Made by a program: the position numbers and the translations under genes. Shown in pieces: positions 32,495-41,262 of a DNA stretch of 64,000 bases. Every line of letters starts with the position of its first letter. Positions within the stretch are counted from its first letter, which is position 1. The notes beneath the pieces were generated by a model. The model searched no databases. It saw only the letters and a program-made list of their open reading frames with translations, and was not told the origin of the DNA. Origin of the DNA: CAZIBG01 sp964536985 (GTDB lineage: Bacteria; Patescibacteriota; Saccharimonadia; Saccharimonadales; AWTP1-31); contig CAZIBG010000001.1 in the NCBI GenBank assembly GCA_964536985.1, positions 1 through 64,000 on the forward strand. The letters are read 5' to 3'.

Positions 32495-33535
32495 ATGGCA
32501 GATACCGCTAACACCACCCCAGTCAATCTCGAAAAAATGGTACAGGATGTACTTGCTACTATCGAGCGTGAAAGGGAACGAGAAATCGTATCTCGCCGTT
32601 TTGGCCTCTTCGATCGCAAAGAAACTCTCGAACAGATTGGCGAACTCCTCGGTATTACCCGTGAACGCGTTCGACAACTAGAAAAAGCTGTCGTCCAACG
32701 TCTCAAAGCAGCTGCCGAAAAGGACCTCCCGCATATCAAAGATGTCGAGGTACAAATCAGCGAAATACTCGCAGAACAGGGAAGTGTTGCTCGTATAAGT
32801 ACACTTGCAGACAAGTTTGAAGGCGTCAACGAACGTCTTACTCAATCTCGTATTTCTTTCCTTGCTAGCCTCTGTCCAAAGCTGATCGTTATTGATGATA
32901 ATGACAACTTTCACCACGCCGTTGCACTTAAAAGCACTCATGACGACAAGCAACTACGCGCTGCTGTTGCCAAAATTATTGATGCCATCAAGAAAGCAGG
33001 GGAGCCTGTTAAGATCGATGCCATCTCAGAGACAGTCAACGACAAAGATACCGCTCACGTGGCAGCACTTGCCAGCACAAGTAAGCAACTTGCAACCCTT
33101 AATGGCCTCTGGGGCTTAATCAAATGGCCAATGGTCAACCCAAAGAACATCCGTGACAAAATCTACGTTATTCTCAATGTTAATGGTAAGCCACTTCACT
33201 TTAACGAAATCGCTAGCGCCATCAAAGACTCTGAGTTCAAGCGTAAAGATGTTACTACTCAGGCTATTCACAACGAACTTATCAAAGACGGTCGCTTTGT
33301 ACTAATCGGACGGGGAATCTATGCGCTTAAAGAGTGGGGTTACGCAAAGGGAACTGTCGCCGATATCATCAGCGATGTCCTCAAGAAAGCTAACGAACCT
33401 CTTCACCGCGACGAAATCGTCAAACGCGTCCTCAAGAGCCGCCAGGTTAAAGAAACTACCATCCTGCTAAACCTACAGGGCAAAGCACAGTTCAAGCGCG
33501 TAGCTAAAGCTACCTACGCCCTCGCCGAAAAATAG
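32495..33535 (+). CDS. sigma-region-4 / HARE-HTH fusion regulator
   Basis: A 346-aa protein. Residues 20-75 (REREREIVSRRFGLF through GITRERVRQLEKAVVQRL) are a clear sigma-70 region 4, the part that recognises -35 boxes; regions 2 and 3 are absent. Winged-helix segments follow, and the last 170 residues contain two HARE-HTH-like repeats (LHFNEIASAIKD...KDGRFVLIGRGIYALKEWG and LHRDEIVKRVL...ATYALAE), as in the RNA polymerase delta subunit. It is probably a transcription regulator acting on RNA polymerase or on -35-like sites. It has a strong promoter and a Shine-Dalgarno, suggesting high expression. Confidence 0.8.
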   Translation: MADTANTTPVNLEKMVQDVLATIEREREREIVSRRFGLFDRKETLEQIGELLGITRERVRQLEKAVVQRLKAAAEKDLPHIKDVEVQISEILAEQGSVARISTLADKFEGVNERLTQSRISFLASLCPKLIVIDDNDNFHHAVALKSTHDDKQLRAAVAKIIDAIKKAGEPVKIDAISETVNDKDTAHVAALASTSKQLATLNGLWGLIKWPMVNPKNIRDKIYVILNVNGKPLHFNEIASAIKDSEFKRKDVTTQAIHNELIKDGRFVLIGRGIYALKEWGYAKGTVADIISDVLKKANEPLHRDEIVKRVLKSRQVKETTILLNLQGKAQFKRVAKATYALAEK

Positions 33536-33567
33536 GCCTAAACCTACTAACGACCCCTGTTGATTTT

Positions 33568-34176
33568 ATGGTCCGTGCTATACCTCTTGCCGAAATAAAC
33601 ACCCCTTGGCCATCCCAGCCAATTGTTTGGCGCGCACACGACGATGTCGAGCGCACAGAGAACCTCAGGGCAGATATCAGCGAAGGACGCGACTTTGTAG
33701 TACGCGAAGTCCTTGTTAATCACCCAAGGCACAGAATGGTACACAGTCCCTATTTATCAACTTTGTCTAAGCGCCGTACCAAAGCAGCACTTAGAATGGC
33801 TAACAGGGAATTTAAAGCATTTACCGATGCAGGTTTTGTATGCCCGCCAACAGAATGGCATGTATTTGCCGACCGAGAAGATAGGGTTCGAACCCTAGCA
33901 CGTGTAGCAGTTATCGAAGGTACATGCCTCTACGTTGCCAAATATTACTCACAGATGGACGAAGCGGAACAAGCGGTCAGAAATGATTTTGAAGATCAAT
34001 ATGAAAAATACCTCTCATCTCCAGTTGGAGGAAAATACTACATGGATGACACCCATAGCACACGTCAGTTCATGAAAGGGCAGCTTCGCAATCAGGCCCT
34101 GAGTGCTATTCTGACGCCTGAAGTATCCACATGCCTAGCGGATATCGAACCAGCAAGCTGGTGCAAACGGCCTTAA
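33568..34176 (+). CDS. hypothetical protein, 202 aa
   Basis: A soluble charged protein beginning MVRAIPLAEINTPWPSQPIVWRAHDDVERT, with a basic middle (KRRTKAALRMANREFKAF) and a helical C-terminal half. It has no recognised family, signal peptide or membrane segment. It is the last rightward gene before the convergence region. Confidence 0.6.
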   Translation: MVRAIPLAEINTPWPSQPIVWRAHDDVERTENLRADISEGRDFVVREVLVNHPRHRMVHSPYLSTLSKRRTKAALRMANREFKAFTDAGFVCPPTEWHVFADREDRVRTLARVAVIEGTCLYVAKYYSQMDEAEQAVRNDFEDQYEKYLSSPVGGKYYMDDTHSTRQFMKGQLRNQALSAILTPEVSTCLADIEPASWCKRP

Positions 34177-34195
34177 ACTTCAAATAAGAAATACC

Positions 34196-34211
34196 GAACA
34201 TTTTACGAACA
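34196..34211 (+). repeat. 16-bp direct repeat, copy 1
   Basis: GAACATTTTACGAACA, repeated exactly at 34745-34760, the two copies bracketing the gene-free region. Confidence 0.8.
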
Positions 34212-34744
34212 GGCAATATATCCAAGGATTGGATTGGCAAAAGTCATGTACGGCTGTTATTGCCAAGAATAGACATACGAATGCAGGGTACAACAATAAA
34301 ACTAACAAACATTATTGAAAGCAGCAGTACTTGGAGAAGAATCTGGACGGACAGTGTACTTAAAACACATAGCAATGCGACGTCGCACAATGTATATTTT
34401 ACGACTCGCATATAGGGATAATAGTTACATTGGCATACCTCTTCTATAGGGAATAGCCTAGCGACTTTGTCGTATAAGGCGCCATCTATCGTTCTCTGTG
34501 TGTAGATAATAAACAAAACACAGATCTGTATCTTACCTATGATATAAACGTCGCTTTTTACACAGCTACTTTATCTTTCCACCACATGTTATCCACAGCC
34601 ACATTTGCAATATTTGACTTTTGTTACCTTTTATATCTTTTTATATGTTTCCCCTCCACTCTCCAAATTTTGTGATATTTGACTTTTACCTTACTTTGCA
34701 TTGTTATATATTTTTTTCTAGCATTAAGTAGTTAACGACAAACT

Positions 34745-34760
34745 GAACATTTTACGAACA
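34745..34760 (+). repeat. 16-bp direct repeat, copy 2
   Basis: Exact second copy of 34196-34211, 39 bp before the ftsQ stop codon. Confidence 0.8.
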
Positions 34761-34798
34761 TAGAGTAGGGTGATGGGGGACAATGGAATGCTAGTGAT

Positions 34799-35710
34799 CT
34801 ATTTAAAATAGACTTTCTCTTCCACGCGAGCGTCGATATATTCCTTGGGTACTATGTTCTGCTTCTGCAAATAGTTACGCATCGCCAAGTACTGCCCTGC
34901 TGAAAGGCGAGGGTCAGCCAGTAAACTAAACTTTACATAGAATGGCTCACCTTCCACCTGGAGGCGTAGTTCGGATGCTAGGGGCGGAAGAGTAAGCGTA
35001 GATATGGTGAGTTGCTTTGATTTCAACTGTCCAGCAAGTGTTGTAATAAATGTAACATCACTCCCTGCTAGTATGGCCTTGCCTGGTTTAACATTTAGCT
35101 GAGCTTCCTCTGAAACCAATACTGTATCAATAACGGTACCTGCTGGGATATCCTTAGCCTCTATCAACGCCTTCCCGCTAGAGCCGACTAAGTAGATGCC
35201 ATTTTGACTGGCAACGCGGAGGACGGGCCTAGAAACAACAGCTTCGACTATTGGACGATGGCCCATTAATGGTAAAACAACTTCTACACGATCAAGCTCC
35301 GGGAAGTTTGACATTAATTCTGATCGTATCTTTGCCGTATCAATAGTTATCTTATTTTTATTGAGCATGGAGGAGCTTAATATTGCATCGGCTGTTTGCT
35401 GGTACTCGCTCGCTTTTCGCAGCTCAGGCACGCCACTAGGACGAGTCACTACAAACTTTGCTGAGTCTGTAAGTGTTGTAGTGTAAAGCAAGCATCCCGC
35501 CAGTAATACAAACATCAGAATAATCGGTAGCCGCTTTGGGTCATTAACGTTAGCCATGACTGCTGCTTTTGCGACTGACTTTCGCTCCGTTGGAGCATTT
35601 ACTTCACGCGCCTGTCGACTCGCATGATAGGAGACGAATTGCCGGCTGTCTGATGACTGCCGCTGTGGTCGCTGACGACGAGAAGTATCTATTTTCTTCC
35701 GGGGTCTCAT
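34799..35710 (-). CDS. ftsQ: cell division protein FtsQ/DivIB
   Basis: A 303-aa single-pass membrane protein of the divisome. A basic N-terminus (MRPRKKIDTSRRQRPQRQ) of about 60 residues is followed by one membrane segment (about 66-84) and an extracytoplasmic POTRA-like domain (YQQTADAIL through RPVLRVAS), then a beta domain. Its position after murG is the standard dcw order. The ATG overlaps the murG stop codon (TAATG), implying translational coupling. The POTRA sequence is weakly conserved in this family, so the assignment leans on synteny. Confidence 0.85.
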   Translation of the reverse strand: MRPRKKIDTSRRQRPQRQSSDSRQFVSYHASRQAREVNAPTERKSVAKAAVMANVNDPKRLPIILMFVLLAGCLLYTTTLTDSAKFVVTRPSGVPELRKASEYQQTADAILSSSMLNKNKITIDTAKIRSELMSNFPELDRVEVVLPLMGHRPIVEAVVSRPVLRVASQNGIYLVGSSGKALIEAKDIPAGTVIDTVLVSEEAQLNVKPGKAILAGSDVTFITTLAGQLKSKQLTISTLTLPPLASELRLQVEGEPFYVKFSLLADPRLSAGQYLAMRNYLQKQNIVPKEYIDARVEEKVYFK

Positions 35711-36894
35711 TATGAAGGATCTCCGACCTGAGACTTGGCATTTTTAGAGACCAGCAGTGCTAGTTTATGTGCCGCGTTGGTATCGCTGGTACTATGGAGG
35801 TTGCGTGCCAACTCGAGACGTCTGTGAGGGTTACCAAGCAGTAACTCAATCTGTTGCAGTAGCAATTCAGGATTTTTCTGAACAGACTCATCTGACAAAT
35901 TAACGATTGCTTTCTTGTCGGCCAAAATTTCTGCATTTTTGGTTTGGTGTCCTCCCGTAAGCTGATTATTCGGAACAATAATACAAGCCTTGGCCTGTAC
36001 CGCAAACTCTGCCATTGTCGATGCCCCTGCCCTTGAGATAATCACATCCGCCGCACCGCTATAGCGGTATAGATCGGTCACAAATGGCTCCACAATAATT
36101 CTATCAAGATCATGATCATTAACTTGTTTTCGGTACACCTCAGAAAGCTCCTCTTCTTTGCCCTTCCCGGCTATATGAAGAATTGCGAGTTTAGGATGAC
36201 GAGCCATGAGTTTCTTGGATATTTTTGCAACCGCCATGTTGAGTCTTTGGGCGCCCAAGCCGCCACCCGTTACCAGCAAGACTTCGGATCCAGCTGGAAT
36301 ACCGAACGAAGTCTTGTACTCCTTCTGAAGTGCAGCTGTAATGGTGGTATATACCTTGGAGATGGGTATACCGACCTCAAATGTCTTATTTGAGGGATAA
36401 GCATAAAGCTCTTTTGGCATTGCCACTGCATGAGCTGCTGCCCACCGTGCTATCAATCTATTAGCAAGTCCGGGAATGGCATCTGAGTCGTGTGTGACAT
36501 ACGGGATACGTAACAGTGCCGCCGCCAAGCCAATTGGTACGCCAACCTTACCTCCTTTGATGAAGATCACATCTGGCTGTAACTTTCTAACCAAAAAGAG
36601 TGCCTGTACGATGCCAATAATTACATAGAACAGATCCCTGATATTTTTGAGCAGTGTCGGTATGTCAAGGAACTGCTTCAGACCCTCTCCATGATAGCGT
36701 CTAAATTTACCCGAATAGACTCGGTGTATATCTTTTATTGCATGATGATCCCGTACAATGTCCGCCAACAGATCATCATTGCCAATCACATAGTCGATTT
36801 GATTTGATGGATTGAGCTTATGGAGCTCAGCGGCGACCGCTAACGCCGGGACGATATGCCCCCCGGAACCGCCGCCTACTATCAATACTTTCAT
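35710..36894 (-). CDS. murG: UDP-GlcNAc:undecaprenyl-PP-MurNAc-pentapeptide GlcNAc transferase
   Basis: A 394-aa GT28 glycosyltransferase that makes lipid II at the inner membrane face. MKVLIVGGGSGGHIVPALAVA is the N-terminal lipid-I-binding glycine loop. The C-terminal domain has LVTGGGLGAQRLN, ISRAGASTMAEF and the LTGGHQTKNAE donor-binding segment. The ATG at 36894 (GGGGA Shine-Dalgarno) is chosen over an upstream in-frame ATG at 36918. It lies inside the end of ftsW, which it overlaps by 68 nt. Confidence 0.95.
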   Translation of the reverse strand: MKVLIVGGGSGGHIVPALAVAAELHKLNPSNQIDYVIGNDDLLADIVRDHHAIKDIHRVYSGKFRRYHGEGLKQFLDIPTLLKNIRDLFYVIIGIVQALFLVRKLQPDVIFIKGGKVGVPIGLAAALLRIPYVTHDSDAIPGLANRLIARWAAAHAVAMPKELYAYPSNKTFEVGIPISKVYTTITAALQKEYKTSFGIPAGSEVLLVTGGGLGAQRLNMAVAKISKKLMARHPKLAILHIAGKGKEEELSEVYRKQVNDHDLDRIIVEPFVTDLYRYSGAADVIISRAGASTMAEFAVQAKACIIVPNNQLTGGHQTKNAEILADKKAIVNLSDESVQKNPELLLQQIELLLGNPHRRLELARNLHSTSDTNAAHKLALLVSKNAKSQVGDPS

Positions 36895-38077
36895 TACTTC
36901 CCCGCTCCACTGTTTCATCTGTCATTACGCTATAGCTAGTATACCGCGAAATCTGAAATACTACCCCAACTGCCGCCGTAATAAATATTAAGCTTGTACC
37001 GCCGTAACTTATGAAAGGAAGAGTAATTCCTTTTAGAGGTAATAGCCCGATCATGGCTCCGATATTAATCATGGCTTGAGTGCTCAGCCATGCCAGCACG
37101 CCAACGGCTAGCAACCTACTATATGTGTCTGGTGCCCTCTCGATAATATTCTTTATGCGGGTAAAGAACGCCACAAACAAACCCAACAAAACACTAACCC
37201 CTAGGAATCCAAATTTTTCGGCAAGGATTGCAAAGATGGAATCGTTTGCAGCTTCTGGTAGATACCCATACGCTTGCACGCCCCTACCCAGTCCTAGCCC
37301 AGCTACACCTCCTGATCCTACGGCGATTAGTGCCTGACACGCCTGATAACCAGTGCTCTGGCAGTCTCTGGTTGGATTTAAGAATGTAGCAAAACGATCA
37401 CGTCGATAGCTACTAGAGGCTATCAACAATGTCGTTCCAGCCACGATCACGCAGCCAATTATTGCTATGCGTTTAAGCGGGAGCCCTACTACGAACACCA
37501 TGGCAGCCATAATCGCAACCATGACGCCCGTTGATCCAAGATCACTCTGTATGCGCGCTACAACAACAGCAATGATGGCTAGGGTTATCAGCAGAGGTTT
37601 AAAGGTGGCTTCCTTGTCGCCCAGCTGACCATTTCTGAGTCGGTCGCTCAAGAAGCCTGCCAGCCATATAAGTAAAGTGAACTTTATCAACTCTGCCGCC
37701 TGGAAGGATAATCCACCAAATTGTATCCATCGGTAGGCTCCGTTGATTTCTTCGCCCAATAGACGCACTGCAACTGCTGCAACAACAGATGCGATTAACA
37801 GTGGTCGTTCAAATTTTCGCCACATTGCTGTCGGAATGAATGACGTAACAATAAAAGCACCGATACCTAACATGACAGCTATCAACTGTTTTACGGCATA
37901 GTAGTTCTCGCCGACATTCTTCTGCGCACTTAAGCCGGGGCTGATAGCATAAACAACCACAAGCCCTACAGCCATCAGGACTAGGCTTAATGTTAGCAAA
38001 ATATAGTCTGGCTTGTGCCGACGTTGCACTTTGCCTAATACCGCCTTACGACGGACTGTATTGGATGATTGTCTCAT
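36827..38077 (-). CDS. ftsW: SEDS-family peptidoglycan polymerase FtsW
   Basis: A 416-aa protein with about ten membrane segments and short basic ends. SEDS signatures include YAVKQLIAVMLG, GGLSFQAAELIKFTL (the catalytic-Asp-adjacent region lies further on), QSDLGSTGVM, GLGRGVQAYGYLPEAANDSIFA and KGITLPFISYGGTSL. It works with the transpeptidase encoded just upstream to build septal peptidoglycan. The cytoplasmic tail after the last helix is unusually long and overlaps the murG start. Confidence 0.95.
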   Translation of the reverse strand: MRQSSNTVRRKAVLGKVQRRHKPDYILLTLSLVLMAVGLVVVYAISPGLSAQKNVGENYYAVKQLIAVMLGIGAFIVTSFIPTAMWRKFERPLLIASVVAAVAVRLLGEEINGAYRWIQFGGLSFQAAELIKFTLLIWLAGFLSDRLRNGQLGDKEATFKPLLITLAIIAVVVARIQSDLGSTGVMVAIMAAMVFVVGLPLKRIAIIGCVIVAGTTLLIASSSYRRDRFATFLNPTRDCQSTGYQACQALIAVGSGGVAGLGLGRGVQAYGYLPEAANDSIFAILAEKFGFLGVSVLLGLFVAFFTRIKNIIERAPDTYSRLLAVGVLAWLSTQAMINIGAMIGLLPLKGITLPFISYGGTSLIFITAAVGVVFQISRYTSYSVMTDETVERGSNESIDSRRRFRGAYRPGVSGRR

Positions 38078-38107
38078 AGTGATTGACTCATTATACAGTG
38101 CTTATCC

Positions 38108-39874
38108 TTAGCTTCGTGGAGATACATTAAAATTATCTAGCAACATATTGGTTAAGCTAGTGAATATCGGTGCTGCTGCTCTAGATCCAGCATACCCCTT
38201 AACTCCTGGCTCGTTAACCCTTACGACAATGACATATTCAGGAGTGTCGCCTCCGACAAATCCCATGAATGTTCCGTTGAATCGATCTTCGTAATAACCT
38301 CCGCCCGGTTTAGCAATTTCCGCCGTACCGGTCTTACCACCAATACTATATTTACCATCTGGTTTCTTGAGTCCGTAAAGTGTGTAGTTGCGACCCACCA
38401 CCCCCTCCATCAAGGTTACTAACTCGCCGCTGACTTTAGAGCTGACGACATCCGTTTTGACCACTTTGGGTTTTGTAACAGTAGTCTTGTTAAGCCCGTC
38501 CGTTACCTGCGAAACGAGGTACGGTCGATAGTATGTGCCACCATTAATTGCCGCACTTAACGCCGCGCCCATTTGTAATGGCGTAGCTGTCATACCTTGT
38601 CCAAAAGAAGTATTGGCATATTGGATGTTAAGACCAAATCCGTCGCTAGGATCAGGCACCGTACCCTCTGCTTCGTACCCCTGCTCTACCCCTGTCGGCT
38701 TGCCGAATTGATAATGATCGACCATATATTCATGCCATGTGCTGCGAGCCTTCTGATTCACCTCGCCACCACCCATTTGCATTAATAACCACGTAGCGCC
38801 AGTGTTAAGAGAAAGTTCCAAGATGTCGGCTACGCTCCGAGTCCCGGCTCCGCCATCTTCTTCGATGTTCGAAACAGTGGCATCACCAATCTTATATTTT
38901 CCTGGATCAAAATAGGTCTGATTGGCCGAAACGACTCCTAAGTCTAATGCTGCCGCAGTTGTTAAGGGTTTCATTATGGAACCTACCTCAAGAGGAGCAC
39001 TAACGGCGGCATTATTAAATGTGTCACCGTCTTCAACTTTATAAAATTCTGCTGGATTATAGGTTGGATAATTTGCTATTGCCTTTATAGCTCCGGTACG
39101 GGGGTCCATAATAAGTGCACTTCCAGATTTGGACTGTGCCTTATCTAATCCTGCCTTCAGGATATCCTCTAGTTGTCGCTGCATAGAAACGTTGACCGTT
39201 AAACGTACCCGATCACCCATTTTCGGCTTAATTACGATGTTATCGGTGTTGGCGACCAGTGGTACGCCTTGAGCATCGGTTATCGCTTTTAGTTGCCCAG
39301 CTGTTCCTTTTAGCTGAGTATTCAGGGCTTGCTCCAGCCCATACTTACCCGTGCCTTCATCGTCAACAAATCCAAGTAACTGAGCCGCAAGATCACCCTG
39401 CGGGTAGATTCTAATAGTCCCCTCGCGCGTTCCAATTCCCTTTAATTCCAGCGCATCGAGCTGCTTTTTTTGGTCTTTGGTAAGCTTTTTTGCAAGGATA
39501 GCATAGCGGGTATCGAGCTTCATCTTTGACTCTATCTCGGATTGATTTCCGCCGATTATTTTCTGTATCTTAGCGGCCGCCGAGCTTGCATCCTTCACAT
39601 ACTGCGGATCGGCAAATAAGGTATACCGTTTTTCATTGAGCACTATAGCTACCGGACCCGAACTATCTTCGGCCTCAATTATTCCACGGTCTGCCGGTAT
39701 CTCGTATTGCTTGAGTTGCCCTTGTAGGGCTGACTTTTTATAGAAGTCATGTCGAATTACTTGAAGATAAAAAAGCCGAATGCCAAATACACCCATAACT
39801 AACAGCAGTGCTACGTACCATAACTGGATACGTCGAATAGGGTTTAGTATCTGGCCTGCGGCTTTATTGTTCAT
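38108..39874 (-). CDS. ftsI: class B penicillin-binding protein (FtsI/PBP2-like transpeptidase)
   Basis: 588 aa: short cytoplasmic end, one membrane segment (about 15-35), a dimerisation domain with RGIIEAEDSSG, and the transpeptidase domain. Catalytic motifs are SxxK in GSIMKPLT (about 299), SLN in LELSLNTGA and KTG in GGKTGTAE (about 510). It cross-links septal peptidoglycan with FtsW. There are no PASTA domains. It sits between ftsL and ftsW, 6 nt after ftsL. Confidence 0.95.
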   Translation of the reverse strand: MNNKAAGQILNPIRRIQLWYVALLLVMGVFGIRLFYLQVIRHDFYKKSALQGQLKQYEIPADRGIIEAEDSSGPVAIVLNEKRYTLFADPQYVKDASSAAAKIQKIIGGNQSEIESKMKLDTRYAILAKKLTKDQKKQLDALELKGIGTREGTIRIYPQGDLAAQLLGFVDDEGTGKYGLEQALNTQLKGTAGQLKAITDAQGVPLVANTDNIVIKPKMGDRVRLTVNVSMQRQLEDILKAGLDKAQSKSGSALIMDPRTGAIKAIANYPTYNPAEFYKVEDGDTFNNAAVSAPLEVGSIMKPLTTAAALDLGVVSANQTYFDPGKYKIGDATVSNIEEDGGAGTRSVADILELSLNTGATWLLMQMGGGEVNQKARSTWHEYMVDHYQFGKPTGVEQGYEAEGTVPDPSDGFGLNIQYANTSFGQGMTATPLQMGAALSAAINGGTYYRPYLVSQVTDGLNKTTVTKPKVVKTDVVSSKVSGELVTLMEGVVGRNYTLYGLKKPDGKYSIGGKTGTAEIAKPGGGYYEDRFNGTFMGFVGGDTPEYVIVVRVNEPGVKGYAGSRAAAPIFTSLTNMLLDNFNVSPRS

Positions 39875-39880
39875 GTATTA

Positions 39881-40228
39881 CTAGTTACTAACGGTACCAC
39901 TTGGAGCGACACTAACCAAGCCTTTAGCGGCTTCGCTGTTCTTAACGCGGTCAAGAGCCTGCAAACGTGCAGATGCAATCTCGAGTTCGTCATGTTCTTG
40001 CTGAAGTTCAGTAGTTTGCGTTGTCAAAGAGTTAATCTTGTAACCGTAAGCATTTGTCTTGGTGACTTGCGTAAGGTATAGAAGGCCCAAAACGCACGCC
40101 AAGACAATAAGAATAATAGTGTTGCTGATTGGACCGAGAGCCCTATCGTCTTTTTTAAAAGTTGTAGTGTTTTGATTCTTAGAAGCAAACCGCTGGCGGT
40201 TCACTGCTAGTGAGGATGAATATGTCAT
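39881..40228 (-). CDS. ftsL: FtsL-like division protein
   Basis: 115 aa with a basic cytoplasmic end, one membrane segment (SNTIILIVLACVLGLLYLT, about 53-72) and an extracytoplasmic coiled coil (TTQTTELQQEHDELEIASARLQ). Size, topology and position between rsmH and ftsI define FtsL; sequence similarity in this family is always low. Its mRNA leader contains a 12-bp hairpin and a 19-codon ORF. Confidence 0.8.
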   Translation of the reverse strand: MTYSSSLAVNRQRFASKNQNTTTFKKDDRALGPISNTIILIVLACVLGLLYLTQVTKTNAYGYKINSLTTQTTELQQEHDELEIASARLQALDRVKNSEAAKGLVSVAPSGTVSN

Positions 40229-40257
40229 AATGATTTCTTTGTTTTTGTTTTTTTGGT

Positions 40258-40285
40258 GTCCATCTCGCTGTTGAGCGAGATGGAC
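40258..40285 (-). promoter_or_regulatory. 12-bp perfect hairpin in the ftsL leader
   Basis: On the transcript GTCCATCTCGCT pairs with AGCGAGATGGAC around a CAAC loop. It is followed by an A/C-rich stretch, not by U residues, so it is not an ordinary terminator on either strand. It may shape mRNA processing or ftsL translation. Confidence 0.5.
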
Positions 40286-40295
40286 GGAGAACTAA

Positions 40296-40355
40296 TTAAA
40301 GTACTTTGACTCTAACTTTGTACGCACGGGATTGGCTTTTGACCTGGATAGGCAT
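40296..40355 (-). CDS. 19-aa basic leader peptide between rsmH and ftsL
   Basis: An ATG at 40353-40355 follows a GAAAGGGAATTAGC Shine-Dalgarno region and opens MPIQVKSQSRAYKVRVKVL, then TAA. It is strongly basic and immediately precedes the 12-bp hairpin, an arrangement like an attenuation leader or a small ribosome-associated peptide. The strong Shine-Dalgarno is the main support. Confidence 0.4.
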   Translation of the reverse strand: MPIQVKSQSRAYKVRVKVL

Positions 40356-40371
40356 GCTAATTCCCTTTCTT

Positions 40372-41262
40372 TTATATTTTTATTTTCGCTGCGGCTCGCA
40401 GTTTTGCACTACGGGCACGCGGATTGGAAGCAATTTCAAGTTTGTCGCCGGTGACGGGTTTTTTTGTAAGGATAGTCAATTCTGCATCATAACCTCCACT
40501 TGCCCGTTCTGCGAACGCTTGTTTTACTAAGCGGTCTTCTAGGCTATGGAAGCTGATAACAGCAAGTCTTCCGCCTGGTTTTAAAAGAGTTACCCATAAA
40601 GGCAGTGCTTCTTTAACCTGACGAAGTTCGTCATTTACTGCGATACGTAAACCTTGGAAGGTCCGCGTTGCAGGATGAGTTTTACTCCTACCAAACTGTG
40701 TCTTGGCGACGATTTCTGCAAGGTGCGTAGTAGAAGTGATCGGTCGAGCTGCGATGATCGCTGTTGCAATCTTCTGGGCCCGGGGCTCTTCTCCGTATTC
40801 GCGCAGTACATACACAAGATCATCTTTAGAATAATCGTTGACGATGACGCCAGCGGTAAGTTCCTGAGATTGATCCATACGCATATCCAAGGGGCCATCC
40901 TGTTGAATAGCGAATCCTCGGCTTGCAATATTAAGGTGCGGCGATGACACGCCCAAGTCAGCCAGTATCATATCGAACTGTCTGCCCTGCAATACTAAGC
41001 TTTGGCTTGCGCTCAAAAAATCTGAGTGCAATATCTCGGCGCCATGATCAGAAAATCTTTCGGTCAGAAAGTTTATAGCATTCTGATCGCGATCGACTAA
41101 CGTTACTGGCCAACCATTCGTTTGCGCTCGTACTGCACCTGCGTGACCACCATACCCTGCCGTTAGATCCAAGTATGTTTCCTTGGGTTGGGGCTTAAGG
41201 TACTGTAGTACTTGCGTAAGCAGTACTGGCAAGTGAACGTGTTGTTGTATTTCTTCTGCCAT
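40372..41262 (-). CDS. rsmH: 16S rRNA (cytosine-1402-N4) methyltransferase
   Basis: 296 aa. SAM-binding motifs LDLTAGYGGHAGAV and DRDQNAINFL, the family signatures GVSSPHLNIASRGFAIQQDGPLDMRMD and LKPGGRLAVISFHSLEDRLVKQAF, and the C-terminal NPRARSAKLRAA are all present. It methylates C1402 in the ribosomal P site. Second gene of the dcw cluster, 361 nt after mraZ. Confidence 0.97.
   Translation of the reverse strand: MAEEIQQHVHLPVLLTQVLQYLKPQPKETYLDLTAGYGGHAGAVRAQTNGWPVTLVDRDQNAINFLTERFSDHGAEILHSDFLSASQSLVLQGRQFDMILADLGVSSPHLNIASRGFAIQQDGPLDMRMDQSQELTAGVIVNDYSKDDLVYVLREYGEEPRAQKIATAIIAARPITSTTHLAEIVAKTQFGRSKTHPATRTFQGLRIAVNDELRQVKEALPLWVTLLKPGGRLAVISFHSLEDRLVKQAFAERASGGYDAELTILTKKPVTGDKLEIASNPRARSAKLRAAAKIKI

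Larger units (their letters stand above)
34177..34798. other. AT-rich gene-free convergence region
   Basis: 622 bp between two convergent gene blocks. It holds a 16-bp direct repeat at each end, one perfect DnaA box (TTATCCACA, 34589-34597), repeated ATATTTGACTTTT motifs (34613 and 34675 areas), and a 10-bp inverted repeat ATGCGA(C)GTCG/CGACTCGCAT (34375-34411) around CAATGTATATTTT, which resembles the centre of a dif site. I see no supported gene and no clear terminator. Confidence 0.5.

Noticed and set aside
33880..33900. tRNA T-arm-like sequence AGGGTTCGAACCCT
   Set aside because: It is a simple palindrome within the 33568-34176 coding frame; no acceptor, D or anticodon arms flank it.
34244..34516. 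A 90-codon minus-strand frame with hydrophobic stretches
   Set aside because: No start signal, AT-rich composition bias explains the hydrophobic residues, and it spans the dif-like inverted repeat.
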